Assembly: GCA_030549335.1 (NCBI GenBank)
Contig: CM060198.1
Location: 45,597,353-45,661,352 of the forward strand
Source: Pontederia crassipes
Taxonomy: Eukaryota; Streptophyta; Magnoliopsida; Commelinales; Pontederiaceae
Reading direction: 5' to 3'
DNA: 64,000 bases
Under the pieces are notes generated by a model that did not search any database, had not been told where the DNA came from, and was given only the letters and a program-made list of their open reading frames with translations. Made by a program: the position numbers and the translations under genes. Positions 12,833-25,017 of the stretch are shown piece by piece; the stretch's first letter is position 1; each line of letters opens with the position of its first letter.

Positions 12833-14427
12833 ATGACGTCAAGTGGATTCAATTTTTCTGAAGGTCAATCGATTAATCACCCTCCGCTTTTTAATGTATC
12901 TAATTTTGCATATTGGAAAATTAGGATGCAAACATATATTTGTTCCATTGATATTGACATGTGAGATATCGTTCAAAAAGGTTTTGATCTACGTGAAAAA
13001 TCTCCTTTGGAATATACCAAAGTAGAAAGATTTTTGGTAAAACTTGATTGGAATGTTAAAATTATTTTTTATTGTGCTTTAGATCCGACGGAATTTAATC
13101 GAGTTTCTAGTTGTTCAAGTGCTAATGAAATTTGGAAGTTATCACTCATGAAGGAACCGACAAAGTTAAGGAATCTAGATTGAACAATCTAAATCACCAA
13201 TATGATTCTTTCAAAATGCATGAAAATGAATCTATGAATGAGATGGCAGTTCGTTTTAATGATATTGTGAATGGCTTAACCTCCTTGGGCAAGCCAAGAA
13301 CTAACTCTCAAAAGGTAAAAGAGTTTTTCAGGTCCTTTTCCTCTAGATGACATACAAAGAGGATCGAGATCGAAGAGAAAGATTTGAACAAGCTAGATTT
13401 TGACGATCTTATAGGTTCACTCTTGACATATGAGATCAGAATTAAGGAGGATGAAGAAGCAAATGCTCCAAAGAGAAAAACTCTGGTGTTGAAAGAAAAT
13501 AAAGATGAGGAAGACATGAGTGAAGAAGATGAAGATCTTGCTGACAAGAAGTTTGCATTATATGCAAAGAAGCTTAATAAATATCTCAAGTTTGCCAAGC
13601 AAAAGAAGAGGAATGGCTTCATCAAGAAAATATCATCATCAAGCAAGAATCAAATAACTTGCTTTGAATGCAAAAAGATTGGACATTACAAAAATGAATG
13701 TCCGAATTTGATCAAAAAGGAAAAAGATGGAGAAAATTCAAGAAGGAAGAAAAAAGCTCTTCAAGCAACTTGGGATGAAAGCGAAGATGAAGAAAATGAT
13801 TCCAACACCTCCTCAAGTGATGATGAAGAAGCTTATATATGTCTAATGGCTAATAGCCATGAGGTATTATTTAACTCATCTAGCTCTAGTGATAGTGAAT
13901 CTTTCAATGTGCATAATGAGTTTAGAATTCTTATCAATAAATATGGATGCCTAAAAAAGATATATAATAATCTAAAAATATAATTTGAAAATATGCAAAA
14001 GAAAGATAAAGACGTTAGAGCATGTGAAAAGTGTAACATATTAAGTGAAGAAAACACTAGTTTAGAATTCTTAATTGAAGAATTGAAAATGGAAAATAAT
14101 ACACTTAAATCATCATGTGAAAAATAAAATGAAAAATGTGCATGCTTGAACAACGAAATCAAGAATCTAAAAGATGAAATTAAAAAATTCTCTAATGGAA
14201 ACAAAATGTTAGATGTCAAGCTTAGCGGATCTGGAATGCCTTCAAATAAAAAGGGACTTGGTTTTAATTCTTTTGAAAAGAAAAATGACAAAAGAATTTT
14301 ATTTGTTAAAGCATCACATAGTAATGCAAAATCATATATTACTTGTTTTCACTGTGGATATGAAGGTCATTATTCATATTATTGCAAAGTCAGAAAAGAA
14401 ATAAATCAAAGGATGAAGAAACTTTAG
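12833..14427 (+). pseudogene. E3 gag
   Basis: The ATG at 12833 opens MTSSGFNFSEGQSI, close to the opening of the E4 gag, followed by a UBN2-type copia gag domain. An in-frame stop (near 12961) and shifts around 13130 and 13350 break it. A long acidic/lysine-rich stretch carries one CCHC knuckle (CFECKKIGHYKNECP, near 13660). A second, CFHCGYEGHYSYYC, lies near 14345. Between them lies a coiled-coil-like Lys/Glu/Asn segment (about 13980-14200). Two knuckles and long length are usual in SIRE gags. Function was RNA binding and particle assembly. Confidence 0.82.
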
Positions 14428-14529
14428 GTCCCGAAAAAGATCATTTCTAACCAAAATGGACCCAAGCAAAGTTGGGTACAAAAAAGATGAGACTCAATCT
14501 CTTTTTTGTAGGGAGCCCCAAAGCTTAAT

Positions 14530-17500
14530 GATGGTAAATGATATTTGGATAGTGGGTGCTCAAGACACATGACCGGCGATACATCAAATTTCATCACCTT
14601 GAAAAAGAAAAATGGAGGAAAAGTCACTTTTGGAGACAATAGCAAAGGAAGAGTAATAGGCATGGGTAATGTTGGTAAGAATGACAAAGTGTATTTGAAA
14701 AATGTATGGCTAGTTGAAAATCTAAAACATAATTTAATTAATATAAGTCAATTATGTCTTCACCTAGTGGGATAAGGCTTTGTTGTTATTGTTGTATAAG
14801 TCAATTATGTTATAAAAACTATTTAGTCAAATTTGAAAAAGACAAATGTTTGATTTTAGATGAAAATAGTGAAGTTTTACATATGGGCTTTAGATACAAC
14901 AATGTGTACAAGATTGATTTTGATAATTTGAAAAGTGAAAAATGTCTTAGTGCAATGCATAATGATATAAACTTAAGGCATAGAAGATTAGGATATGCAA
15001 ACTATAAATTACTAAATAAACTTTCAAATCATGAATTGGTTAGAGGTTTGTCTAAGGTTAAATTTGAGAAAAATAATGTTTGTGATTCATGCATTAAAAA
15101 AAACAAACCAAAAGCACATTTAAATTCAATGGAGTCATTAGTACACATAGATCTTTGGAACTTTTACATTTTGACTTATTTGGACCAATTGATGTAGTAA
15201 GTTTAGGAGGAAAAATATATGTTTTTGTGATTGTTGATGATTTCTCTCGTTTCACTTGAAACTATTTTTCTTACTAGTAAAGATGAAACAAGAAATATGT
15301 TTTCAAAATTTGCAAAATGAATTTGAAAAAAAGATTTCAAAAATTAGAAGTGATCATAGAGGAGAATTTGAAAATCATAAATTTGAATTGTTTTGTGAAG
15401 AAAATGGAATTACTTATAATTTTTCCACTCCAAAAACACCTCAACAAAAGGGAGTAGTAGAAAGGAAAGATAGAATTATACAAGAAATGGCTAGAACAAT
15501 TTTAAATGAAAGTAAATTGCCAAAGTATTTTTGGGCCGAGGTAGTAAATACATCATGATATGTTCTTAATAGGATTCTACTTAGGCCTCTTGAGAAGAAA
15601 ACTTGTTTTGCAGTATTGTATGGAAAGAAACCAAATATTTCTTATTTGAAAGTTTTTTGTTGTAAATGCTATATTTTGAATATCAAAGATAAACTAGAAA
15701 AATTTGATGCAAAATGTGATCATGACATTTTTCTTGGTTATTCAACTACAAGTAAAGCATATAGAGTATATAACAAAAGAACGTTAGTTGTTGAAGAGTC
15801 TATTAATGTTAAATTTATTCAGACTAATGAATTTTTTATGAGCAAGCAAGTACAAGATCACGAGGAAGAAATAGTTGAAGTGCAAAGACAACTTGATGAT
15901 GTCCAAAACGAGGACTCATAAGAAGCTAAATTTGATACTCCAAATGTGGGAGAAATGGAAGAACCTCGAATTGAGGAGAGCCAAATCATTCTAAGAAACT
16001 GGAGACATGCCTCATCACATCCACCTGAACAAATTATAGGTAATATAAATGAAGGTATAAAAACTAGAAACTCCTTGAAAAATCTATGTTTTTTCAGCTT
16101 TTCTTGCTAACTTTGAACCTAGCAATATAGATGAAGCACTTGAAGATCCTAATTGGATAAATGCAATGCATAAGAAATTAAATAATTTTGAAAAAAAAAT
16201 CAAGTATGGAAACTTGTGGAAAGATCCAAGGACCATCCCATCATTGGAACCAAATGGGCTTTCGAAACAAGTTAGATGAAAATGATGTTATTACGAGAAA
16301 TAAGGCTAGATTAGTGGGCAAGGGTTACTCACAAATTGAAGGGATTGATTTTGATGAAACTTTTGCTCCCATTGCTAGACTTGAGACAATTCGAATGCTT
16401 TTGGCTTTTGTATGTTATAAAGGTTTTAAACTTTTTCAAATGGATGTTAAATTGGCCTTCTTGAATGGTTTTATAAATGAGAAAGTTTATGTTGAACAAC
16501 CTCAAGACTTTGAAAATTCAGATTTTCTCCATCATGTTTTTAAACTTTCAAAAGTTCTTTATGGATTGAAACAAGCCCCTCGAGCTTGATATGAAAGATT
16601 GAGTTCATTTTTAATTGAAAATGATTTTCAAACAGGGAAAGTAGACACCACATTATTTTTAAAATATTTTAATAGTTCACATTTATGTTGATGATATTAT
16701 TTGTGGTGCTACTAATGAATGTCTATGCAAAGAGTTTGAAACTCTTATGCAAAAATAATTTGAGATGAGTCTTGTAGGAGAGCTTACCTTCTTTCTAAAC
16801 CTACAAGTGAAACATTCCAAGGAAGGAATTTTTCTCAATCAAGAAAAATATACAAGGGAGTTGCTTAAAAGATTCGGGATGAACGAATGCAAGCCGAGCA
16901 CAACCCCTATAAGCACTACTACAAAATTGGATAAAGATAAAAAAGGCAAGTCTATTGATCAAAAAATGTACAGAGGTATGATTGGTAGTTTGCTCTACTT
17001 AACAGCATTTAGGCCAGATATAATGTTTAGTGTATGTTTGTGTGCTAGGTTTCAATCCGCCTCCAAAGAATCGCATTTAATCGCAGTAAAAAGGATAATG
17101 CGCTATTTAAAGTATACATGTGAATTAGGCATTTGGTACGATAAAAATTCTCCATTTGAATTGCATGCCTACACTGATGCAAATTTTACAAGGTGTAAAG
17201 TTGATAGAAAAAGCACAAGTGTGATGTGTTGTTTTCTTGGTACCTCCCTTATTTCATTGGCTAGTAAGAAATAAAACTCCATCGCACTTTCTACCGCCGA
17301 TGTCGAATATATAGCCGCCGGTAGTTGTTGTGCACAAATACTATGGGTAAAATAATAATTGCTTGACTATGGTGTAAATTATTCCAATGTACCCATGAAG
17401 TGCGATAACACAAGTGCTATAGAATGACCAAAAATCCAATTCAACACTCTAAGACTAAACATATTGACTTGCGATATCATTTCATTAGAGAACATGTGAC

Positions 17501-17625
17501 CCTTATGGACATTGTCATTGAACACGTGTCCACTGCAATTCAACTTGCAGACATATTTATAAAATCCTTGGGTGAAGAACGATTTTGCATACTTCAAAGG
17601 GAATTAGGAATGAATACTTCTTGAG
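14530..17625 (+). pseudogene. E3 pol (protease, integrase, RT, RNase H)
   Basis: The protease keeps the motif DSGCSRHMTGD near 14550. The pre-integrase HHCC region follows at about 14970-15110, then the integrase core (KIRSDHRGEF near 15340, TPQQKGVVER near 15440) to about 15900. RT runs from about 16260 to 16780 and keeps YVDD near 16690. It is broken by a stop at 16588-16590 and a frame change before YVDD. The RT connection and RNase H lie at 16765-17274; the RNase H motif reads YTDANF with Asn for a catalytic Asp, and the tail continues with stops to 17625. Domain order and wording fit SIRE. No frame is continuous, so the element is inactive. Confidence 0.85.
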
Positions 17626-17789
17626 TGTATATCAATTCTAAGTAAAAGTGACTTGGTTATTCGAAATCACTTTTGACATAGATTGAACATTAAAAGTGTT
17701 GCACAACACTTACATTTGTATGACATATATCTTTGGAACATGATTTTAATGGTTAAAACCTTGACAAAGGCAGAACAATAAGTAAAAAT

Positions 17790-17980
17790 GGAATGATCGG
17801 TCGACCGATTGGAAAAGATCGATCGACTGGTATATAACTGGGTCCGGTTGACATTCATCGACCGATGGATTATTCACTTGTTTAACAATTGTTCGGTCGA
17901 CCGCTGAGCAGGATCGGTCGATCGGTGTATGTCAAAATCGCACCCATATATCAAATCGCCCGTCCGATCGGTCGACTCTT
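17790..17980 (+). repeat. Third CGGTCGACC word cluster, ahead of the extra frame
   Basis: Between the end of pol and the third frame the sequence has GATCGGTCGACCGATTGG, GATCGATCGAC, TTCGGTCGACCGCTG, GATCGGTCGATCGG and CGATCGGTCGAC. These are the same words that fill the U3 of both E3 LTRs, yet this copy is outside the LTRs. Confidence 0.8.
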
Positions 17981-18088
17981 TTCCTTATTTCCTCGACCGC
18001 TGCCTAACCCTTCGACCGCCCGCACATCCGACGACTGACAACCATCACTGTCTCCATCCTTCTCTCTGAAGCTGACGATCGTCCATTT

Positions 18089-19813
18089 TTGACCGAACGC
18101 CTTCGCCTCTCGACCGCCACCTCCGCCAGCCGCCTCTCATCTCGACCATCTCTCGCAATCCCCACCAGTCATCCTCTCTCACTCTGTTGTCCTCTCTCTA
18201 TCCGGTGGCCATCTCTCTATCCTCCTTCTCCTTTCACCAGCCACCTCGACCGGCCACTTCCGCCGGTTGAATCACCAGCCGCCTCGACCGCCTCCTCCGC
18301 CGGCCGCCTCTTCCTTCAACCCCGACGGCCTTTCTCCATAGGTTGCCCTCTCTCTCTCTCTCTCACCATCCGTCATCGTCTCTCCGACCACCTTCCCTCT
18401 CCGGTCGACCATAGAAGCCCGTCGCTCAGCCACCCCTTCGATTATCACTTCATTGTTGAATTCATGACCGACGACGACGGGATTCTATCACATCAGTTAG
18501 TCTTTAGGCGTCGTCATCATTTCTATGGTTCAGGTGGTTGCACCACTATAATCCCAAATGAGCCTGATCCGACACCAGAACCCGAACCCACACCTGTCCA
18601 ATGTGGATGAGGCCGTGGACGAGGATGTTCCCATGGACGTACTCGTCAACCATCTACCACTGATCCCACTTATTTCGACAGTCATCTTTTTGTCACCAAG
18701 GAAGTCTCTGATAGTTTTGATGCCTTGTACGCCTCTCGTGACGTCCGGCGCGCCTACACCATTGATTGGAACGCTCTAAACATTCCAGATGTTTAGGAGA
18801 TGTTTGCAATCATCTGTTGGCTGTCACTGCTTTCTCTCACTGAGCGTGTGTATCCTCGTCTTGTTCGTCAATTCTATGCGAACATGACGATCACTCGAGA
18901 GGCCATCATCTCCTATGTTCTTGGTGTGCCCATTTGTCTTGAGCCTGACCATATTTGTCACATCTTTGGCGTTGCGTGCTCATTACCGGGTTTCTATACT
19001 TTTGTTACTCATGGGTGGCCTTCTGTTTATCTTTCGATCGCAGATGGGATTCGTACGATTTTTGCTGGACAAGACGTCCATTATACTATCGAAACGGCCC
19101 ATCGGCATCTTCATCCCACCATGAAAATAACTCATCACATTCTTAGTCGAATGATTACTCATAGAGTCGGGCACTATACAGAGGTCACTCACTTTGATCT
19201 ATTCTTTCTTCACTGTCTTTGTATCCGTGATGCCTCGTTTCTCCATTTTGGTCATTTTGTCTTCTGTCACATGGATTACACCTTCCAGAAGATTTTCTTT
19301 GCTACTCGTGGTCGGTACCACTTATATTTTGGTGCCTGGATCACCAAAATTTTACTCCACTTTGGGGTCGAGATCCCTGCAGGCGAGGAGTACATTCGAC
19401 CTCGACCCACTGACATCATCGGTTCTGGGACTTTGCACCGGAAGCATCTTAGGTTCGGCGAGCCGGCTTCGATGGATTCTGACGATAGAGACGATGCCAC
19501 AGATGGAGAGCCAGCGTCGATGGACACACAGAATGCACCGAAGGCTAGTCCTAGCTTCCCTCCTCCTTCGGTGCCCTCTAAGCATATTGGATCTTCTCAG
19601 CATGCTCCCTCGGACTCTTATGATGCTTATGATTTCACGGCCTTATCACAGCAGGTGGCTGCCATAGACCATCGTATGACCCAGATGGATTGTCATCTTC
19701 GATGGATGGAACGTGATTCTCACTATCTTATTGGATCGCTACAGGCTTACTATACATCACAGGGATTCGTTCCGCCAGTAGCTCGAGATGATGATAGTCC
19801 TGATGAGTTGTAG
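18089..19813 (+). pseudogene. Extra third reading frame of E3, plant-transposon-protein-like
   Basis: One frame spans about 575 codons with only two stops: TGA at 18608-18610 and TAG at 18794-18796. No ATG starts it; the open stretch begins at a TTG, so the true start is uncertain. The first third is Ser/Pro/Arg-rich and low in complexity. A globular part then runs from about 18660 (TYFDSHLFVTKE, RAYTIDWNALNIPD) through ERVYPRLVRQFYANM (about 18842-18887) to LLHFGVEIPAGEEY (about 19348-19389). A Ser/Pro linker and a short helical tail (ALSQQVAAIDHRMTQMD) end it. The middle resembles, from memory, the family called putative plant transposon protein (Transposase_32-like), found as extra frames in plant LTR elements. 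It does not look like an envelope protein: no signal peptide or clear C-terminal membrane anchor is seen. The function of the family is unknown. Confidence 0.6.
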
Positions 19814-19882
19814 GTGTCTTGCCTCCCTCTTTGATGATGTCAAAAAGGGGAGAAGTTTGGGTTAGGATGGGACGATGTTTGA

Positions 19883-19908
19883 TGTTTATGTTTATGTTTA
19901 TGTTTATA
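19883..19908. repeat. (GTTTAT)n microsatellite
   Basis: Four or so hexamer units in the 3' untranslated part of E3, just after the third frame. Confidence 0.85.
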
Positions 19909-20252
19909 TTTGTATTAGTGTCATGCACCATTTTATCGTGACTTTAGTCACATTTGTTAGTGCATGAACATATGATGTACTATCGATTTATGGATGTAAT
20001 GTGATAATTTGTTTACCTTATTTATGCCCTATTTGAATTCCATATCTATGTTGTTCTTTATTTTGACATTATAATGTTCGTATTGTTCTATATTATTATA
20101 ACAATATAAAGGCCAACTATTTAAGAAGAGAAAATGTAAAATATGCATGAATGTAGGGGGAGTATGCTCATTACTTACTGTCTTAACCTACATTTCATTT
20201 CTTTTCTCTCTTTATCGTCCAATTAGTTTGTCATCATCAAAAATGGGGAGAT

Positions 20253-21326
20253 TGTTAATCCTATGTTTTGATGATAACAAATCAAATTGGACATAAAAGG
20301 CACTATTCTATGCTCAAGTGATGATATGTAGGTGTAGAATTGATATGATCTCAGTTGCAGAAGAAATCATTAATTAAAATGATAAAAATGAAATTTCAGC
20401 ATATGATCAGTTGATCGACTGTGAAGATCGATCGATCGATATCAAGCAATAGAAATGTCGAGACTGTACCGGTCAATGATCCGGTCGCTACACCGGTCGA
20501 CCGAACATCACAGGGAAGAATTCAAGAAATGTCGAGATTGTACCAGTTTATATTCTGGTCATTGCACCGGTCGGCCGAATAGTAAAGGACGAATTCTAGA
20601 AAAAGTCGAGACTATACCGGTCGACGTTTCGGCCGAAGGACCGATCGACCGGATAGCTTAAAAATGTAACAAATATGCTGCAACGGTCGTATTGATCAGT
20701 CGACCGGCCAACTAATGTGGTCGACAGGTCATAGTGCCAGATGAACAATAACGGCAATTTTTCGAGGAGAAAATCATGAAAAACCATCTGGACGAGATTC
20801 TCACCTATACAAGACTATAAAAGGAGTGTCAAAACTTGAAGAAAACTTATCCAAGCAAGCAAGACTATTCAAAAGAGTATTTCAAGTTTTTGAGCCCAAA
20901 TTTGCAAGTTCTTCTCTTTTCTCTTTCAAACTTTGAGTGTGAAAAATTTTGTAAAAAAAGAGAGTTAGAGGGAATCTTTATTCTCTGATCTAGAAAAGAT
21001 TGAAAGCTCATTGTAAAAGAGGAGTGCCTTACCTCTTGAGCGGAGAAGAAGATGTGTGGTGTAAAAAGGATTATTCTCTCCCTACAAGAAAAGAGAAAGA
21101 TAGTGGATCTCCGGTGGTCTCGAGGTCGAGAAGTCGGAGTAGGGACGTAGGCCAAAGAGTTGGGGCCGAACATCGTCAACATATCGTGACTCACTGTGTT
21201 TGCTTTTTTGCTCCCTTTTTATTATTTGCTTGTATTCGTTTTTAGTGATTTTTCGAAAGTGATTTTATAAAAAAGATTTTAAAACACCAATTCACCCGCT
21301 CCCCTCTTGGCGCTTTCGATCCTACA
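20253..21326 (+). repeat. E3 3' LTR
   Basis: 1074 bp, beginning TGTTAATCC and ending CCTACA. It carries the same CGGTCGACC-word cluster (about 20405-20725), a TATA box (CTATAAAAGGAG near 20817) and the pyrimidine-rich region that follows. It is clearly similar to the 5' copy along its length, with scattered differences. AGAGT follows at 21327. Confidence 0.92.
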
Positions 21327-23300
21327 AGAGTTAGGAAGTGCATATTTATTGGTTATAAATATGGTGTTAAAAGTTATAGATTATGGTGTCCTAAAATCAA
21401 GAACTTAGAGTTAGAAAGTGCATACTTTTGATGAATGATGCTTCACTCGAGAAGAAATTTGTCTATTATTGATGATACAGAAAATCAGAAGACTTTAGAG
21501 AAAGTGGAGTTAAAACTTTCAAATTCTTCTGATGAAAAGAATGATACTCCTGAAGTTTGTACATCACCTCAAGCTCAGCAGCAAAACATGCTTGCTCCTA
21601 ATAGATCGAGGAGAGAAATAAAATCACCTCAAAGGATCGGGTTTGAAAAACTTGTGGCTTATGCATTAAGTGTCGCTGAAGATATTGAATCACTTGATCC
21701 TTCCTCTTATTTTGAAGCTATTCGAAGTTCTAATTGCAATAAGTGATTAATAACAATGCAAGAGGAGATGGAATCTCTACAGAAGCATGGCACTTGGGAA
21801 CTTGTAAAACCATCGTCGAATAAGAAAATTGTTGGCCCCAATAGGTGTTCAAGAAAAAAGAAGGAATCAATAATGAAGATACAAAAGCAAAAAGCTACTG
21901 TCAAGTAAGGGCATTGATTTACATGATATGTTCTCTCCTGTTGTGAAATATATTTCTATTCATACTTTACTTGTCATTGTTGCTTTGCAGAATCTTGAAT
22001 TTGAACAGCTAGATGTCAAGACCGCATTTTTACATGATGATCTCGAAGAAGATATATATATGGAGCAGCCAGAGGGTTTTCATGTTGAAGGTAGAGAAGA
22101 TCAAATTTGTCATCTGAAAAAGTTCTTGTATGGACTTAAACAATACCCTCGGCAGTGGTATAAGAGGTTTGATTCATTCATGTTGAGTATTAATTTTGCT
22201 AGAAGCAAGTATGATAGTTGTGTTTACTGAAATCAATTTGCCGGTGGTTTATTCATCTATTTGTTACTCGACGTTGATGATATGTTAATTGCATCGAAAG
22301 ACATATCTGAAATTAATATTTTGAAAAATAAGTTAAGTTCTGAATTTGAGATGAAGAATCTTGGAGCAGCAAAAAAGATTTTGGAAATGGAAATTTCTAG
22401 AGATAGAAGCGCAGGAAGACTATTTATGACTAAGCAGAAATATATTGAAAAAGTCTTGAAGCATTTTGAAATATAGAATGCTAAGGCCGTTAGTACACCA
22501 ATTGTTGCACAATTTAAACTTTTAGCTTCATGTTCGTTACAATCTGATGAAGACAAAAAGCATATGTCAAAAGTTCCTTACCGTAGTGCAGTTGGTAGTA
22601 TTATGTATGCAATGATTTGCACTCATCTAGATATATTTTATGCTGTCAGTGTTGTTAGTAGATATATGTCTAATCCAGTAAAAAAATATTGGGAAGTTGT
22701 CAAGTGGATATTGAGGTATTTAAGAAGTACTTCTGACGTATGCTTGGAATTTGATAGAAATTTAGCTGGACTGGTTGACTATGTTGATTCAGATTTAGCT
22801 GGACTAGTTGGCTATGTCTTTACTATTACTAATTGTATTGTGAGTTGAAAAGCTATTTTACAGGATATAGTAGCATTATCCACTACTGAAGCTAAATACA
22901 TGGACATGACTGAAGCTATAAATGAAACTATCTGATTGAGAGGATTAGTTAGTGAGCTCACTATAAAAGATGAAGCTACTATCATATATTGTGATAGTTA
23001 GAGTGCAATATATCTTACCAAAGATCAAATGCATAAGAACAAAACATATTTATGTGAGATATCATTTTGTTCGTGATATTATGGAAAAGTGAAATGTTCA
23101 AGTTCAGAAAATTAGCATCTATGACAATTCAGCAGATATGATGACAAAGAGCTTAAGTGTTGCCAACTTCAATATTGTTCAGACTTGGCAGATATTCTGC
23201 AAAGATCAAATAAGGCCCATGTGGGCCATTCGATAAAGGAGAGCATGTTAAGCATTTATTTTTTAGAGTTTTGTAAAATTCAAGTCAAGATGGAGATTTG
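21327..23300 (+). pseudogene. E2 RT and RNase H, resumed after E3
   Basis: The E2 pol reading continues after the E3 duplication: a post-integrase region and linker at 21435-21746, then RT. MFSPVVK starts the RT block at 21928, and LDVKTAFLHDDLEE and EQPEGF are clear copia RT motifs. The catalytic box at about 22264-22280 reads LLLDVDDML, with Asp where YVDD has Tyr. A stop separates the two RT halves near 22229. The connection and RNase H follow at 22564-23150, with stops near 22474 and 22846. It belongs with 10991-11714. Confidence 0.82.
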
Positions 23301-23663
23301 TTGATATGCTTTGAATTATGTACTTTGTATTCAAAATCATGAAAGAAAAAAATGAGAAAAAAGAAAAATGAGGATCTGTGGTGAAAACGGAAGGCTTAGA
23401 TTGTTAGGGTTTTATATAGGAGGGTGTGGGCAGGTGAAGCCACCACGGTATGTACCTTTATATATAAGAGTTATGGTTTTATCATAATGTACTCTTTTTT
23501 GCTCATAGTAGATTTTTTTCGACGACGGTCTCTTTTTTTCGTGGATGTTTATCTCTTATTCATATTGATCAAGAGAGTTTTAACACATCAAATCCATGTG
23601 TTCATCTTCTCTTTCTTCCATTGTTTTGATTTTTCGTCGATCAATTATGTTTTACTTCCAACA
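23301..23663 (+). repeat. E2 3' LTR
   Basis: It begins TGTTGATATGC after the purine tract and ends CCAACA at 23663, where the E1 LTR resumes. The TATA-like tract TTTATATATAAGAG is kept near 23457. Confidence 0.82.
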
Positions 23664-25017
23664 TTAAATTATTTTTATTGGAGTTTTAATCTCAAATATC
23701 GAGAATTTCGAGTGGAAGATCGAATTTTTGGGACTTGTCATGGTCATGCTAGGTCTTGGAATGCTCGTGTCAGAAGGGAAGGAAACAATCAAGGGACGTC
23801 GTTCCATCATGCCCATGACATATACTGTCACGATCGTGACAATGACAGTCACGACCGTGAAAGATAGGGGGTGAAAAGATTGGTTCTATCATGGTAGTGA
23901 CCAACTCAATCACGATTGTGACAGTCCAAAAAATGAATTTAAGTTATATTTAAGTTATTTTTAAGGTATTTACTATTATGTATTACTGATTGATGATTGT
24001 ATATGAACCTAGAAACACAAAATGCATGGTCAGTCGTAACTATGTTAAAATCTAAAGATTGAGCGACGTAAACTATTTTGTTGATTGTGATAATAATGAA
24101 CCTAGTTGAAGAATACTGTTAGTTGTCGCCCATCAAACTAATGATAGGAAATACTATGCCCTGCTTTATTGTGTTAGAATTTTTCTCAAAAAATTATTGT
24201 GTCCTGCACATTGGAGTTAGCATTTTTTGAGAAAATAAATATATCTTATCGATAACATTATGTATATTTCCACTCACCTTCGAGTGACGGAGCCTCAGCT
24301 CCAAGGCTTAGCTAGCCTATTGAAGAGCAACGACAATGATTATTCAATTACTGATAAAATAAAAAACTATTACTGAACTGATTGACTGAAAGAAGTGATG
24401 ATCACGAAAATGGGATCCAAAGAGCTATGAAGCAACTCTGAGGATATTATTAAGACAAGACAAGGACAAGTGCTAATCACTTGGTTTGCCTAATATATTG
24501 ATTGAATGTACTGATGATAATGTTACATGTCAAGTATTTTATTGATATAGATGCATAATGATTCAATGACATGTACACTATGTAATCTTGACCTAGAATG
24601 CATATATGTTTCCTTTAATATGAAACTGTCATATACATATGTCATGTAATATACTGCATAGGATGCATCACATATACTGCATGGTCTTTATATACTCTAA
24701 TTAAAAATCCTGCACCTTGGATCAATGCAGGTGATTGATCTATCTATATAGATGAATTGCTGACTCAATTCATGATGGTGAAGTTGCACATGATTTAGGC
24801 TAAGAATAATGTCATGAGTCTGTTAAACTACTATTTTAAAAGTGTTTTCCGAATATTGAACTTTTAGCTTTATCTATGACTTTAGTTGCAACATTTTTAT
24901 TTAAAGTTTTTAGTTTTATTTTATCTTAATGATTATGTGAACAAGCTAACACTATCGAAATGATCTAATTGTCTTTTAACAATTGGAGATGAAATTTGGG
25001 AGTTACACTTAGAAGAC
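23664..25017 (+). repeat. E1 3' LTR, right part
   Basis: This aligns with about 3465-4832 of the E1 5' LTR, including the GTCACGATCGTGAC-type word cluster (23815-23930) and the shared GACGGAGCCTCAGCTCCAAG block near 24288. It ends GTTACA at 25017. A translation of 23424-23867 crosses the E2/E1 junction and is not a gene. Confidence 0.85.

Larger units (their letters stand above)
11720..21326 (+). mobile_element. E3: SIRE-like Ty1/copia element with an extra reading frame
   Basis: 9607 bp with LTRs of 1059 and 1074 bp and matching AGAGT duplications. The primer site TTGATATCATAGCC (12780-12793) resembles the initiator-Met site. Gag with two zinc knuckles, protease, integrase, RT and RNase H follow in copia order. 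A third reading frame (18089-19813) lies between pol and the 3' LTR, a position known for SIRE/Maximus elements. A purine tract with GGGGAGATT precedes the 3' LTR. All frames carry stops or shifts. E3 lies inside E2, so it is the youngest layer of this nest. Confidence 0.9.
9347..23663 (+). mobile_element. E2: Ty1/copia Tork-like element, split by E3
   Basis: Short LTRs (9347-9725 and about 23301-23663) share the opening TTGATRTGC, a GAGAAAAAAGAAAAATGAGGA run and the end TTTTACTTYCAACA. A primer site with TGGTATCGCAG lies at 9729-9739, and a purine tract GATGGAGATT precedes the 3' LTR. Internal domains run gag zinc knuckle, protease, integrase, then RT and RNase H, the copia order. The sequence resembles the TNT1/Tork lineage (HLGHMSDKGM in the pre-integrase region). 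E3 interrupts it between integrase and RT. E2 sits inside the 3' LTR of E1, so it is younger than E1. I could not define a clean target duplication. Confidence 0.87.
2668..25017 (+). mobile_element. E1: decayed Ty3/gypsy Tekay-type element, split by E2
   Basis: Two homologous LTRs bracket a gypsy-type pol remnant: 2668-4832, and 8542 to about 9346 plus 23664-25017. Both LTRs begin with a TGT stretch leading into a run CAAATTTTTATC. A degenerate initiator-Met primer site follows the 5' LTR at 4835-4846 (TGATATCAAAGT against the usual TGGTATCAGAGC). Domain order is protease remnant, RT, RNase H, integrase, chromodomain-like tail, as in Tekay/Del chromoviruses. Gag is almost wholly deleted: only about 450 bp separate the primer site from the protease remnant. 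The 3' LTR is split by E2, so E1 is the oldest layer. Flanks CATGT (2663-2667) and CTTAG (25018-25022) do not match, so no target duplication survives. Confidence 0.88.

Noticed and set aside
18915..19667. Overlapping frames of 62-157 codons over the E3 third frame
   Set aside because: They are shadows of the long frame 18089-19813, which has the family resemblance.
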